64,000 bases of DNA from Natrarchaeobius halalkaliphilus (GTDB taxonomy: Archaea; Halobacteriota; Halobacteria; Halobacteriales; Natrialbaceae), in the NCBI RefSeq assembly GCF_003841485.1, contig NZ_REFY01000004.1, positions 186,001-250,000 on the forward strand. Direction: 5' to 3'. The notes beneath the pieces were generated by a model. That model did no database searches, was not told the DNA's origin, and saw only the letters and a program-made list of their open reading frames with translations. Within the stretch, counting starts at the first letter, position 1. Each line of letters begins with the position of its first letter. The position numbers and the translations under genes were made by a program. Positions 34,917 through 44,595 of the stretch are shown here, in pieces.

Positions 34917-35657
34917 TCAGACGCTCTCGGGGAGCCAACCACCGTCGATTTCGATGTTCTCGCCGCTCACGTAGCCGGCGTCGTCGTCGAGGAAGAACAA
35001 TAACGGTCGCGTGACGTCCTCGAAGCGCGCGGGTCTGCCACGCGGCAGTTCGTCCGGGAACTCCGCGGAGTTCTCGACGACGTACGGCGAGATCGCGTTG
35101 ACGGTGATCCCGTCGTCTTGCGTATCGGCTGCAAGCATTCGCGTAAACATCAGTACGCCCGTTTTCGCGACGAAGTACGGGAAGTTTTTCGGGCTCACGA
35201 GCCCCCGTTCGGCGGAGGCGTAGCCGACGTTGACGATGCGGCCGTAGCCGTTCTCACGCATCGCCGGTAGCGCCCGTTTCGAACACAGATACGTGCCGTT
35301 GAGGTTAGTCTCGAGCACCCGGTTCCAGGTTTCGAACTCGAGATCAGCCCAGTGAGTCGGTGCGAAGTCACCGACGTTGTTGACGAGAACGTCGACCGTT
35401 CCGATATCGGATTCGACGGCCGCGAAGATGTCATCGACGCTGTCGGGATCGGTGACGTCCCCCTGGACGGTCGTCGTCTCGCCCGCACCGCGTTCGCTCG
35501 CTCTGGCGACAACGTCGCGGGCGTCGTCGTCACTCGTGTGATAGTGGACGGCAGTGCTCGCACCGCAGTCGGCCGTCGCCAACAGGAGTTCGCGACCGAC
35601 ACCGGTCGCACTCCCTGTGACGAGCACCGTCTGACCCTCGAGATCCGGTTCGTACAT
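34917..35657 (-). CDS. SDR-family oxidoreductase
   Basis: 246 aa classical short-chain dehydrogenase. TGSATGVG binds NAD(P), NNVG is the adenine-side motif, and YFVAK supplies the catalytic Tyr and Lys. The C-terminal NIEIDGGWLPES is the usual SDR end. It resembles 3-oxoacyl-ACP-reductase-like enzymes; substrate unknown. The isochorismatase remnant lies just past its stop. Confidence 0.88.
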   Translation of the reverse strand: MYEPDLEGQTVLVTGSATGVGRELLLATADCGASTAVHYHTSDDDARDVVARASERGAGETTTVQGDVTDPDSVDDIFAAVESDIGTVDVLVNNVGDFAPTHWADLEFETWNRVLETNLNGTYLCSKRALPAMRENGYGRIVNVGYASAERGLVSPKNFPYFVAKTGVLMFTRMLAADTQDDGITVNAISPYVVENSAEFPDELPRGRPARFEDVTRPLLFFLDDDAGYVSGENIEIDGGWLPESV

Positions 35658-35725
35658 AGCTGACTGTCGGCGGGCACATGGAAAAAAGTCAGGAATTTAA
35701 GTATAGGCCGAGCGATATCCGAGCA

Positions 35726-36184
35726 ATGACACTCGAGACAATCCTGCTTGCAGTCGGTCCCGGCGATACCGAACGAAGCGACGAACTCGCAAACGCGGTC
35801 ATCGAAGTCGCAGAGCCGACCGGCGCGAGCGTCGTCCTCGCTCACGTATTCACCGAATCCGAGTACGACGAGGTCATCACTCGCCTCGATTTCGACACCG
35901 ACCGCGATGAGATCGGATCGGACGAGGTCGCGGCTCGTCACTCGACGATACGACAGCTTCAGACCGCCCTCGAGGAACACGACATCGAGTACAGCATTCA
36001 GGGTGCGGTTGGCGAACACGGCCCGACGATCGTGGATCTCGCGAGCGAGTCCGCCGCCGACCGCGTCGTCGTCGGTGGCAGACGACGATCCCCGACCGGA
36101 AAGGCGGTGTTCGGATCGACGGCACAGGAGGTCCTGTTATCCTCACCCTGTCCGGTGACGTTCGTTCGAAGCGACCAGGGGTAG
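35726..36184 (+). CDS. universal stress protein (UspA family)
   Basis: 152 aa from MTLETILLAVGPGD. The ATP-type loop GGRRRSPTGKAVFGSTAQEV and the following LSSPCPVTFVR are UspA hallmarks. TTTAAGTA at ~35695 is 24-31 bp upstream of the ATG, so a leaderless message is likely. Haloarchaea have many Usp paralogues. The next gene is on the same strand but has its own TATA box. Confidence 0.9.
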   Translation: MTLETILLAVGPGDTERSDELANAVIEVAEPTGASVVLAHVFTESEYDEVITRLDFDTDRDEIGSDEVAARHSTIRQLQTALEEHDIEYSIQGAVGEHGPTIVDLASESAADRVVVGGRRRSPTGKAVFGSTAQEVLLSSPCPVTFVRSDQG

Positions 36185-36272
36185 CGGCCGTCGGGCGGGC
36201 GTCCCGTCGAGACCGCCGTCGGAAACCGCCAGTGGAACGGTCGCCTCGAGCGTGACGGCGTGGCGTCCGACA

Positions 36273-36280
36273 GTATAAAT
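36273..36280 (+). promoter_or_regulatory. TATA box of the ROK kinase gene
   Basis: GTATAAAT-type box 27-34 bp upstream of the ATG at 36307, so a leaderless or very short-leader transcript is expected. Confidence 0.55.
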
Positions 36281-36306
36281 GGTCCGACGGCCGTACTCCA
36301 GACAGC

Positions 36307-37281
36307 ATGGACTACTATGCGGGCGTCGACCTCGGTGCGACGAACGTCCGGGCGGTCGTCGCCACAGACGACGGGACGACGATCGGTGAGGGCCACAGTG
36401 CGACGCCGCGCGGTCCGACGGGGATTGACGTGACGGAGGGCGTTCTCGAGACGGTTCGTGACGCCTGTGATGGCGCGGACATCACGCCCGATGCGATCGA
36501 TGCCGCGGGCATCGGCTCGATCGGTCCGTTGGATCTCGCGGAGGGTGCCGTGATCGACCCTGCTAACTTGCCCGACTCGATCGATCGGATTCCGCTGACC
36601 GGTCCGGTCGAAAAGCTGATCGGGAGCGACGAGGTCTACCTCCACAACGACACGAACGCGGGCGTCATCGGAGAGCGTTTTCACGCGAGACGCAATCCCG
36701 ACGATATGGTGTACCTCACGATTTCGTCTGGGATCGGTGCCGGCGTCTGTTGTGACGGCCACATCGTAGACGGCTGGGACGGCAACGCCGGCGAAGTCGG
36801 TCACTGCATCGTCGATCCACAGGGTCGAGTGACCTGTGGCTGTGGTCGAGACGGTCACTGGGAAGCGTACTGCTCCGGCAACGGTATCCCGGAGTACACT
36901 CGATTGCTCGCGGAGGACGACCCCACGATATCGACGCAGTTACCGCTCGAGGACCCAGATTTCGCGGCAAAAGACGTGTTCGAGCTCGCGGGCGGTGACG
37001 AACTGGCCGACTATACGATCGAGCAGTTGACCCACTGGAACGCGATCGGCGTCGCGAACGTGATCCACTCCTATGCCCCGATCGTCGTCTCCTTCGGCGG
37101 GGCCGTTGCCCTGTACAACGAAGCGCTCGTCGTCGACCCTATTCGCGAGCGCATCTCGGAGATGATCATGGCGAACGTGCCGGAGATCCGCGTCACCGAT
37201 CTCGGAGACGACGTCGTTCTCGAGGGGGCGCTGGCAAGCGCGCTGACGCGGGGAACGGGAGATCGACGGCACCTCGAGTGA
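36307..37281 (+). CDS. ROK-family glucokinase
   Basis: 324 aa. DLGATNVRAVV is the phosphate-binding N-terminal strand, HNDTNAGVIGE contains the catalytic Asp, and CGCGRDGHWEAYCSGNG has the ROK zinc cysteines. Family members phosphorylate glucose with ATP. The trailing IVVSFGGAVALYNE contacts the nucleotide. Sugar specificity cannot be read with certainty. Confidence 0.9.
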   Translation: MDYYAGVDLGATNVRAVVATDDGTTIGEGHSATPRGPTGIDVTEGVLETVRDACDGADITPDAIDAAGIGSIGPLDLAEGAVIDPANLPDSIDRIPLTGPVEKLIGSDEVYLHNDTNAGVIGERFHARRNPDDMVYLTISSGIGAGVCCDGHIVDGWDGNAGEVGHCIVDPQGRVTCGCGRDGHWEAYCSGNGIPEYTRLLAEDDPTISTQLPLEDPDFAAKDVFELAGGDELADYTIEQLTHWNAIGVANVIHSYAPIVVSFGGAVALYNEALVVDPIRERISEMIMANVPEIRVTDLGDDVVLEGALASALTRGTGDRRHLE

Positions 37282-37498
37282 CCGCTCTCGAATCGGATGG
37301 TCGAGTCATCTCGAGTGACCGCTCGTAGATTGAAGTATCGCCGGCTCAGTCGGTCGAATGATCGGGCGGTCGACGGTCTGACGATCGGTACCTCAACGGA
37401 GGCGGTTCGCGTCAGCCTCGTCCCTGGTCGTTCGTCACCCGTCTCGGCACGTATCAGACCACCCCACGCTATTTATTCGTTCGTTTCTTGATGGACGT

Positions 37499-39121
37499 AT
37501 GCAGCGGAGAGCGCTCCTCCGACGAGGAGTCACAGTTCCTCTCGCTCTGACCGTCCCACACTCGGCGGCAGCCACACCCCGTTCTCGCGTCTCGAGGTCG
37601 TCCGTTCCCGCTTCGCGTGCGTCGGACGACTCGACGGACCCGGACGGCTACGAACCGCTCGGTCGGGTTCCCGTGGAAGGAGCTGCCGAAGCCGTCGTCG
37701 GTGACGACGGCGAAGTCGCGTACGTCGCCGCGACGACCGGGTTCGCAACCGTCGATATCGGAGATCCCGCCGATCCGACGGTGCTCGCGAGCGAGCACGA
37801 TATCAGCGTCGACGGTGCGCCGCTCCTCGAGATCCTCGATCTGAAGGTCGACGGGGATCTGTTGATCGTTCCGGGGCCTGCAAATCGAGCCTCGAGCGAC
37901 CTGTTCCACGGCTTCGCTCGCTACGACGTGAGCGATCCCGCCGAACCACAGCTCATCGGAGAGCCCTACGAAACGGGCGATCACATTCACAACTGCTTTC
38001 TCCAGGACGAGATCCTCTACGTGGTAATAAACGGGCGAGACGAGAATCCACTCGTCGTCTTCGACGTCGGCGGCGACGAACCCGAAGAGATCGGTCGCTG
38101 GTCGCTACTCGAGCACGAACCCGGCTGGCGCGACGTCGACTGGCTCGCTCGGTACCTACACGACGTCTACGTCCACGACGGAATCGCCTACCTGGCTCAC
38201 TGGAACGCCGGAACCTACCTGCTCGACGTGAGCGATCCGACCGATCCGACGTACGTTTCCCGGGTGACCGATACCGACCTCGAGGAGCAACTCGAGATGG
38301 ACGACGACGAGGAGGCACGGTTGGGGCTGCCCGGAAACGACCACTACGCAGCCGTCGACGAGACGGGCGACCTACTCGGCGTCGGCCGTGAGGCCTGGGC
38401 GACCGGCGGCGACGAACCCGACGGTCCGGGCGGTATCGACCTCTACGACGTGAGCGATTCCACAGATCCCGAGCTTCGAGCGACGATCGAGCCACCGCGG
38501 GCGGCCGACGAGCGGTACTACGGCCCGCTGTGGACGACGGCACACAACTTCGAGCTTCGCGACGGCGAACTCTACGCCTCGTGGTATCAGGGTGGTGTGA
38601 CGATTCACGACGTGAGCGATCCCGCCGCGCCGGACGAAGTCGCGTCCTGGCGCGACCCCGAGACGTCGGGGTTCTGGACCGCCCGCGTCTCCGAACCCGG
38701 AGCCATTTTCGTCGCGAGTAGCACCCAGGCGATCCCCCACGGGCTGACCGAAGGCGCACTGTACACGTTCCCGATCCGCGCCGGCGAACAGGTCGACCAG
38801 CCCTCCCTCACCGACCTCGAGGAACTCGATCTGGGAGACGAGGACGCAGAGACGAGCGATCCGACGACGGACGACGGCAACACTGGATCGGGGGACGACA
38901 GCGGGAGTGACGCGGACGCTCCGATCGACGGCGGGGGCGCTCCGATCGAGTCGACCGACGGCGACGATGGGAACGCGACCGGGACCGGCTCCGAAAGCGA
39001 TCCGATTCCCGGATTTAGCGTCGCCGGCACCGCGGTCGGCGTCGCCGGCGGGATCGCCTCACTCGAGTGGCTCCGTCGACATCGGAGCGCCGATGAGAGT
39101 AACGGACAACGAGAGTCGTAA
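37499..39121 (+). CDS. LVIVD-repeat surface protein
   Basis: 540 aa. A twin-arginine-like signal (MQRRALLRRGVTVPLALTV) leads to ~380 residues of LVIVD-type beta-propeller repeats, each ending in a D(V/I)SDP motif such as YDVSDPAEPQ, LDVSDPTDPT and HDVSDPAAPD. A D/S/G/T-rich stalk (~410-500) and the C-terminal hydrophobic segment FSVAGTAVGVAGGIASLEWL with basic end suggest anchoring at the cell surface. Function unknown, probably adhesion or scaffolding. Confidence 0.85.
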   Translation: MQRRALLRRGVTVPLALTVPHSAAATPRSRVSRSSVPASRASDDSTDPDGYEPLGRVPVEGAAEAVVGDDGEVAYVAATTGFATVDIGDPADPTVLASEHDISVDGAPLLEILDLKVDGDLLIVPGPANRASSDLFHGFARYDVSDPAEPQLIGEPYETGDHIHNCFLQDEILYVVINGRDENPLVVFDVGGDEPEEIGRWSLLEHEPGWRDVDWLARYLHDVYVHDGIAYLAHWNAGTYLLDVSDPTDPTYVSRVTDTDLEEQLEMDDDEEARLGLPGNDHYAAVDETGDLLGVGREAWATGGDEPDGPGGIDLYDVSDSTDPELRATIEPPRAADERYYGPLWTTAHNFELRDGELYASWYQGGVTIHDVSDPAAPDEVASWRDPETSGFWTARVSEPGAIFVASSTQAIPHGLTEGALYTFPIRAGEQVDQPSLTDLEELDLGDEDAETSDPTTDDGNTGSGDDSGSDADAPIDGGGAPIESTDGDDGNATGTGSESDPIPGFSVAGTAVGVAGGIASLEWLRRHRSADESNGQRES

Positions 39122-39194
39122 CGTTCAGGGTCGTTCCTGACGGTTTCGGGCAATAGACCAAACCTATTCACTACTCGAGCCCCTAGGTCACCCA

Positions 39195-39560
39195 ATGACC
39201 GAATCCGACGCCGACCCGTCGCTCCGAGAGCGGGTCGAACGCTGGCTCGGACGCGAGATGCCGATCATCCAGATGCACGGCGGAACGAGTGCAGTTCGAG
39301 AGGCCGATCCCGACACGGGCGAAGTCATCATCGAACTCGGCGGCGGCTGTTCCGGGTGTTCGGTCAGCGATATTACCACGGGAAACATCGAGGCCGAACT
39401 CACCACGTGGCCGGAGATCGACGAGGTCACGGTTCGTGTCCCGGATCCGCGAGAAAGCCTGGGCGGTCCGGAACAGGCCGAGTCGATAATGGGAGTCGAC
39501 CGAACGGAAGGCGGGCGCGGCGACTGGGGATCGTCGAACCCGGGTAAAGACCACCTCTAG
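39195..39560 (+). CDS. NifU-domain Fe-S scaffold protein
   Basis: 121 aa. C52-x2-C55 in GGCSGCSVSDITTGNI is the NifU C-terminal cluster motif, preceded by IIQMHGGTSAV. A short variable tail follows. It probably carries a labile Fe-S cluster to target proteins. Alone on its transcript. Confidence 0.88.
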   Translation: MTESDADPSLRERVERWLGREMPIIQMHGGTSAVREADPDTGEVIIELGGGCSGCSVSDITTGNIEAELTTWPEIDEVTVRVPDPRESLGGPEQAESIMGVDRTEGGRGDWGSSNPGKDHL

Positions 39561-39683
39561 AAACGCATGGTTCTCGTTGACACGGGCGGCTAGTTTTGGG
39601 AACGACTATATGCTTTTACGCCGCAACACCGGAGTCGTACACAATGACGACGCGTGGACGCTCCGACGCAGGAGGTGACGACG

Positions 39684-40277
39684 ATGGTTGACGACCCCGC
39701 CGAGAACGTTGATTCCGTCGAGGGAACAGCGGCGACAGACGGAGAGGAGCCCGAAACCGACGGCGGCGTTCGCGCCTACACCGTTCGTCTCGAGCTCGTC
39801 GACGAGCCCGGCGAGTTGCTCCGCGCGCTCGCGCCGATCTCGGAGAACGGCGGAAATCTGCTGAGCATCCACCACGAACGCGGCAACATCACTCCCCGTG
39901 GCCACATTCCCGTCGAAGTCGATCTGGAATGTCCGCCCGACCGATTCGACGATATCGTCGGCGCGCTTCGCGACGCCGGTGTCAACGTTATTCAGGCCGG
40001 TGCCGAACACTACGGCGAGGAGATCAGCGTCGTCCTGGTCGGTCATCTCGTCGAGAGCGATCTCTCGGATACGCTCTCGCGGATCGAAGCCGACGTCGAC
40101 GCGGTCCTCCTCGACCTCTCGCTCGCCGCACCCGACGGAACGGATGCGATCTCGAGTGCGAGAGCCCGTCTCGCGATCGACTCCGGACGATCCGACGAGG
40201 CGCTCGAGGCGATCCGGGCGATCGGCTCCGAGAAGGAACTGACGGTCGTCGAACCGCTGCTCGGAGGTGAGGCCTGA
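39684..40277 (+). CDS. ACT-domain regulatory protein upstream of hom
   Basis: 197 aa from MVDDPAENVDSVEGT, with GGAGGTGA at 39670-39677 as ribosome site. Two ACT-like regions: YTVRLELVDEPGELLRALAP near 45, and a second half ISVVLVGHLVESDLS. ACT domains bind amino acids. The gene overlaps the next ATG (TGATG), so this is likely the regulatory partner of homoserine dehydrogenase, an arrangement common in haloarchaea. Confidence 0.9.
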   Translation: MVDDPAENVDSVEGTAATDGEEPETDGGVRAYTVRLELVDEPGELLRALAPISENGGNLLSIHHERGNITPRGHIPVEVDLECPPDRFDDIVGALRDAGVNVIQAGAEHYGEEISVVLVGHLVESDLSDTLSRIEADVDAVLLDLSLAAPDGTDAISSARARLAIDSGRSDEALEAIRAIGSEKELTVVEPLLGGEA

Positions 40278-41224
40278 TGCGACTCGCGATCCTCGGTGCC
40301 GGCGACGTCGGTCGGTCGGTGGCCGATCTCGCCTCCGAGTACGGCCACGAAGTCGTCGCCATCGCGGACTCGAGCGATGCCGCAGTCGATCCGTCCGGAA
40401 TCGACGTCGAACGTACGCTCGAGCGGAAGGTCGGGAACGAACCCGTCGGAACCGCAGCCCCCGAAGACGTCTTCGAGACGGAGTACGACGTCCTCATCGA
40501 GGCGACCCCAACGACGCTCGACGACGCCGAACCCGGCTTTACGCACACCAAGCGCGCGCTCGAAGCCGATCGCCACGTCGTCCTGGCGAACAAAGGCCCC
40601 GTCGCGGAACGCTACGGCGAACTTCGCGCGCTCGAGGCCGAAAGCGCGGGTTCGATCCGGTTCGAGGCGACCGTCGGCGGCGCGATTCCGGTACTGTCGA
40701 CCATCGAGGACAGCACTCCGCAGGCGGTCACGACAGTTCGCGGCGTGTTGAACGGCACGGCGAACTTCATACTCACCCGGATGGCCGCCGAAGGTCTCGA
40801 CTACGAACACGTCCTCGCGGAAGCACAGGATCTGGGCGTTGCGGAGGCCGATCCGACCTTCGACGTCGACGGCACCGACGCCGCGCTCAAGTTCGTCATC
40901 CTCGCCAACGTCCTCTCGGACGGCGGCTTCTCGCTTTCGGATGCCACGGTCGAGGGGATCCAGAACATTCCAGGGAGCGCACTCGACCTCGCCGCCGAAG
41001 ACGGTCGAACGATTCGACTCATCGGTGAGGCGACGCGCGAGAGCGTCCGCGTCGGGCCGCGACTCGTCCCGGAGAACGGAGCGCTCGCGGTGACGGGCAC
41101 CCGAAACATCGTCCAGATCGAAACCCGACACGCCGGCTCGCTCGCCTCGAGCGGCCGGGGTGCTGGCGGCCCCGAAACCGCGACCGCAGTGCTGTCGGAC
41201 GTCGGTCGATTGCCAACCCGATAA
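40277..41224 (+). CDS. hom: homoserine dehydrogenase
   Basis: 315 aa. LAILGAGDVG binds NAD(P); LANKGPVA, GAIPVLSTIE and GVLNGTANFILTRM are the family motifs, with the catalytic Lys in LGVAEADPTFDVDGTDAALK. It lacks the C-terminal ACT domain of many bacterial enzymes, consistent with a separate ACT protein immediately upstream. Makes homoserine for Thr and Met. Confidence 0.94.
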   Translation: MRLAILGAGDVGRSVADLASEYGHEVVAIADSSDAAVDPSGIDVERTLERKVGNEPVGTAAPEDVFETEYDVLIEATPTTLDDAEPGFTHTKRALEADRHVVLANKGPVAERYGELRALEAESAGSIRFEATVGGAIPVLSTIEDSTPQAVTTVRGVLNGTANFILTRMAAEGLDYEHVLAEAQDLGVAEADPTFDVDGTDAALKFVILANVLSDGGFSLSDATVEGIQNIPGSALDLAAEDGRTIRLIGEATRESVRVGPRLVPENGALAVTGTRNIVQIETRHAGSLASSGRGAGGPETATAVLSDVGRLPTR

Positions 41225-41371
41225 CGCACTGCTCGAACCGAACGATCCGTTCTCGAGTCGCCGTCGGACGTCCGTCGAAACCGTGCGCACGAGACACAAA
41301 CCGCAAGCAGGCGCCGGGTTCGACTGAATACGCTTTCGAAATGGTTTTAACCGCAACGAGCCAAAGAGACC

Positions 41372-41379
41372 GATATAAG
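41372..41379 (+). promoter_or_regulatory. TATA box of the EF-1 alpha operon
   Basis: GATATAAG 25-32 bp upstream of the EF-1 alpha ATG. This predicts a leader of a few bases at most. Confidence 0.6.
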
Positions 41380-41403
41380 CGCCTCTGCGCGTGAGCTACA
41401 ACA

Positions 41404-42666
41404 ATGAGCGAACAACACCAGAACCTGGCCATCATCGGCCACGTCGACCACGGGAAGAGTACGCTCGTGGGACGCCTCCTTTACGAGACGGGGAGCGTAC
41501 CAGAGCACGTCATCGAACAGCACCGCGAAGAAGCCGAGGAGAAAGGCAAAGGCGGATTCGAGTTCGCATACGTCATGGACAACCTCGCTGAGGAGCGAGA
41601 GCGTGGTGTCACCATCGACATCGCCCACCAGGAGTTCTCGACCGACGAGTACGACTTCACCATCGTCGACTGTCCTGGCCACCGCGACTTCGTCAAGAAC
41701 ATGATCACTGGCGCGAGCCAGGCCGACAACGCCGTTCTCGTCGTCGCCGCCGACGACGGTGTTGCGCCCCAGACCCAGGAGCACGTCTTCCTGGCACGCA
41801 CCCTGGGTATCGACGAACTCATCATCGGCATCAACAAGATGGACATCGTCGACTACAAGGAAGACACCTACGAGGACGTCGTCGACGAGGTTACCCAGCT
41901 GCTACAGCAGGTCCAGTTCAACACGGACGACGCCGAGTTCATTCCGATCTCGGCGTTCGAAGGCGACAACATCGCTGATACCTCTGACAACACCTCCTGG
42001 TACGACGGCAACATCCTGCTCGACGCGCTCAACGCGCTCCCAGAGCCCGAGCCACCAACGGATGCACCGCTGCGACTCCCGATCCAGGACGTCTACACGA
42101 TTTCGGGTATCGGTACCGTCCCCGTCGGACGTATCGAGACCGGTGTCATGAACGTCGGTGACAACGTCTCCTTCCAGCCCAGCGACGTGGGTGGCGAAGT
42201 CAAGACGATCGAAATGCACCACGAAGAGGTGCCAAAAGCCGAACCCGGCGACAACGTCGGATTCAACGTTCGCGGCCTCGGCAAGGACGACATCCGCCGC
42301 GGTGACGTCTGCGGTCCCGCAGACGAGCCACCGAGCGTCGCGGAGACGTTCCAGGCACAGGTCGTCGTCATGCAACACCCATCGGTCATCACGGCCGGCT
42401 ACACGCCGGTCTTCCACGCACACACGGCGCAGGTCGCGTGTACGATCGAGTCCATCGACAAGAAGATGGACCCGTCCAGTGGTGAGGTCGCAGAGGAGAA
42501 CCCCGACTTCATCCAGTCGGGCGACGCTGCCGTGGTCACGATCCGACCACAAAAGCCTCTCAGTATCGAGCCATCCAGCGAAATTCCAGAACTCGGGAGC
42601 TTCGCCATCCGCGACATGGGTCAGACCATCGCGGCCGGAAAGGTCCTCAGCGTCAACGAGAAATAA
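41404..42666 (+). CDS. tef1a: translation elongation factor EF-1 alpha
   Basis: 420 aa. The five G motifs are present: GHVDHGKST (12-20), [12 protein letters not shown], and the switch-I GVTIDIAH. Domains 2 and 3 complete the GTPase that brings aminoacyl-tRNA to the ribosome. Codon use is strongly biased to C-ending codons. rps10 begins the base after its stop. Confidence 0.97.
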   Translation: MSEQHQNLAIIGHVDHGKSTLVGRLLYETGSVPEHVIEQHREEAEEKGKGGFEFAYVMDNLAEERERGVTIDIAHQEFSTDEYDFTIVDCPGHRDFVKNMITGASQADNAVLVVAADDGVAPQTQEHVFLARTLGIDELIIGINKMDIVDYKEDTYEDVVDEVTQLLQQVQFNTDDAEFIPISAFEGDNIADTSDNTSWYDGNILLDALNALPEPEPPTDAPLRLPIQDVYTISGIGTVPVGRIETGVMNVGDNVSFQPSDVGGEVKTIEMHHEEVPKAEPGDNVGFNVRGLGKDDIRRGDVCGPADEPPSVAETFQAQVVVMQHPSVITAGYTPVFHAHTAQVACTIESIDKKMDPSSGEVAEENPDFIQSGDAAVVTIRPQKPLSIEPSSEIPELGSFAIRDMGQTIAAGKVLSVNEK

Positions 42667-42978
42667 ATGCAGCAGGCACGCGTTCGACTCGCGGGCACGA
42701 GTCCAGACGACTTAGACGACATCTGCGACGATGTCCGCGAGATCGCGAACAACACCGGCGTCAACCTGAGCGGTCCGATCCCGCTGCCGACGAAGACTCT
42801 CGAGGTGCCGACCCGGAAGTCGCCTGACGGCGAAGGCACCGCGACGTGGGAGCACTGGGAGATGCGCGTCCACAAGCGCCTGATCGATCTGGACGCCGAC
42901 GAACGCGCTCTCCGACAGCTCATGCGCATTCAGGTTCCAAACGACGTCTCCATCGAGATCGTTCTCGAGGACAACTAG
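42667..42978 (+). CDS. rps10: 30S ribosomal protein S10
   Basis: 103 aa, [39 protein letters not shown] is the S10 loop and [11 protein letters not shown] the end. The universal archaeal pairing with EF-1 alpha makes the call secure. It starts directly after TAA with no gap. Confidence 0.97.
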   Translation: MQQARVRLAGTSPDDLDDICDDVREIANNTGVNLSGPIPLPTKTLEVPTRKSPDGEGTATWEHWEMRVHKRLIDLDADERALRQLMRIQVPNDVSIEIVLEDN

Positions 42979-43188
42979 ACCCACCGCTTTCCGACGAGTT
43001 TTGACGCGTATTTGCCGGTCGACAGCGTCGGCTCCGAGACGTCGGGTCGTTCAGGGCAACAGATACGCCGATGGAGACCGATCGCACCATTTCTGCGTAC
43101 TCGGATAGCCGGTGGCGATCCATCGCTCCGATATCACGCAGTGAGCCGACAGCGCAGACTTTTTGCGATCGATAACTCAGTATCCGGT

Positions 43189-43863
43189 ATGGCGAACCGA
43201 TCGCGGACGCAACCCACCCAGAGCGTCGGATCGGAGCCGCGAGCGAGTGGCGACTCCGGGTCAACCGGTCCGATCATCGAACTGCTCGTCGTCTTCGCCG
43301 TCGTCTTCGCCCTCCAGTCGATCACGGCCGTCGTAGGCGTGATGACCGGGCTGTTCGTTCTCAGCCCTCCGCTTTCGGACAGCCCGTGGACCATCGTTAC
43401 GAGCGTCTACGCCCACGGCAGTCTCTGGCATCTCCTGTCGAACAGCCTCGCACTGGTCGTCTTCGGATGGCCCGTCGCTCGAGCGACGACCAGACTCCGA
43501 TTTCACACGTTCTTTCTGATGACCGGCGCGCTGGCAGGAGTCGCCCAGGTCGGCCTGACGGGATTCGCCGCGACGCTGTCGCTCGTTCCCGCGACACCGA
43601 CGGCGGGCGTCCTCGGGGCCAGCGGTGCCGTCTTCGCGCTACTCGGATACCTGGTCGCCTCGAACCGGCTCTCGGATGGGTTGGCGTCGTTCGTCGACAT
43701 CCCGCGCTGGCTGACCATCCTCGTCTTTGCCGTCCTCGCCGGGATCCTCACGCTGGCGACCGCCGCACCCGGCGTCGCGTTGATCGCTCACTTCACCGGG
43801 TTCCTGGTCGGAGCCGTCGCCGGCCGCGCTCGAGTGCTCCACGTTCGCTCGCCCGCACGCTGA
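43189..43863 (+). CDS. rhomboid-family intramembrane serine protease
   Basis: 224 aa from MANRSRTQPTQ with about six membrane helices. The catalytic pair is S145 in GASG and H201 in AHFTG; HGSLWHLLSN is the loop-1/TM2 signature. Rhomboids cleave membrane proteins within or next to the bilayer. A leading 60-codon extension upstream of 43189 is rejected. It lies just before tRNA-Ala. Confidence 0.88.
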   Translation: MANRSRTQPTQSVGSEPRASGDSGSTGPIIELLVVFAVVFALQSITAVVGVMTGLFVLSPPLSDSPWTIVTSVYAHGSLWHLLSNSLALVVFGWPVARATTRLRFHTFFLMTGALAGVAQVGLTGFAATLSLVPATPTAGVLGASGAVFALLGYLVASNRLSDGLASFVDIPRWLTILVFAVLAGILTLATAAPGVALIAHFTGFLVGAVAGRARVLHVRSPAR

Positions 43864-43960
43864 CGCGCGGGTGACTCGAGCGCTATACCTCTGTGGGTGT
43901 GTTTCACGGCCGTCCTCGAAACACAAGCTACAAATAGAAACCGAAGGTAAGAACGGATGC

Positions 43961-44032
43961 GGGCTCGTAGATCAGCGGTAGATCGCTTCCTTCGCAAGGA
44001 AGAGGCCCTGGGTTCAAATCCCAGCGAGTCCA
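43961..44032 (+). tRNA. tRNA-Ala (CGC)
   Basis: Acceptor GGGCTCG pairs with CGAGTCC (one G-U) plus discriminator A. The anticodon stem CTTCC/GGAAG encloses TTCGCAA, anticodon CGC. T-arm CTGGG-TTCAAAT-CCCAG. No intron; CCA not encoded. The second accessory patch begins right after it. Confidence 0.93.
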
Positions 44033-44238
44033 TATCGGTTTTGTGATAGTTCGAACTATCCAGCGAGTTGCATCGTCACCGGTCAGCAAGACAATTTACT
44101 GACTGCGACTGTTCGAAATATTCTGCCCACTTTTGTGAGTGATTACCCTCGCGGTGATCGCCTCGCCGCATTCATGCGATTAGATCGAAGGAGACCGGCC
44201 ACCACGAGGTTGTTGGCATGATGCGCTTCGGATGCGAT

Positions 44239-44502
44239 ATGTCTGACAAGACCAAGTGCCGAATGTGTGGGTCGCACGTTACCCCGCAGTTCCGCAGAAC
44301 GCACGGCGACGAAAATCAGGTTGCCCATCGCTGTATCGAGTGCGACACTGACGAGAGGCTCGGAGAAGGGGGTGCTGCTGGCCAAGAGCTCGAAAAGGCC
44401 GATCCGATCGACGAACCCGAGCGGTTCAACTGCGGTTTTGATGTTCCGGCTCCCGTCCAGGAGGTCGTCGCGACTGACAGGGGTGAGTCGAATGGGGAGT
44501 GA
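44239..44502 (+). CDS. small zinc-ribbon protein (DUF7563-like)
   Basis: 87 aa, MSDKTKCRMCGSHVTPQFRR. C-x2-C-G-x-H-V-T and RCIEC form a zinc ribbon, followed by GEGGAAGQELEK and an acidic tail. The broken copy at 20348 is its paralogue. Both lie close to tRNA genes, so the family travels with integrated elements here. Its stop overlaps the start of a short ORF. Confidence 0.75.
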   Translation: MSDKTKCRMCGSHVTPQFRRTHGDENQVAHRCIECDTDERLGEGGAAGQELEKADPIDEPERFNCGFDVPAPVQEVVATDRGESNGE

Positions 44503-44595
44503 CGGCGGCAACTGTACGAGCGGTACCGAGTCCAACGGAGGAAATTCGTGATGTCTGGAGACGGTACCGAGTCCAACGGAGGGGATTCGCGATGA
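44494..44595 (+). other. chain of overlapping micro-ORFs
   Basis: Two tiny frames follow the zinc-ribbon gene, each overlapping the next by 1-4 bases: MGSDGGNCTSGTESNGGNS (ATG ~44493, TGA ~44552) then MSGDGTESNGGDSR (ATG 44551-44553, TGA ~44593). A third ATG at 44592 opens MSRLVGSIECDRS and runs into the TnpB region. The overlaps suggest coupling, the repeated GTESNGG suggests duplication. Weak as real genes. Confidence 0.35.
44521..44594 (+). repeat. 33-bp direct repeat, two units
   Basis: CGGTACCGAGTCCAACGGAG is identical at 44521-44540 and 44562-44581, and the similarity continues to an ATG (44551-44553 and 44592-44594). The period is 41 bp. Confidence 0.75.

Noticed and set aside
36716-36970. 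Minus-strand frame within the glucokinase gene
   Set aside because: Shadow of the ROK gene; no start context or motif.
44041-44070. Possible second attachment site after tRNA-Ala
   Set aside because: Only about ten bases (CCAGCGAGT) of the tRNA end recur at ~44059, too short to call; the ATAGTTCGAACTAT palindrome nearby may explain the similarity.
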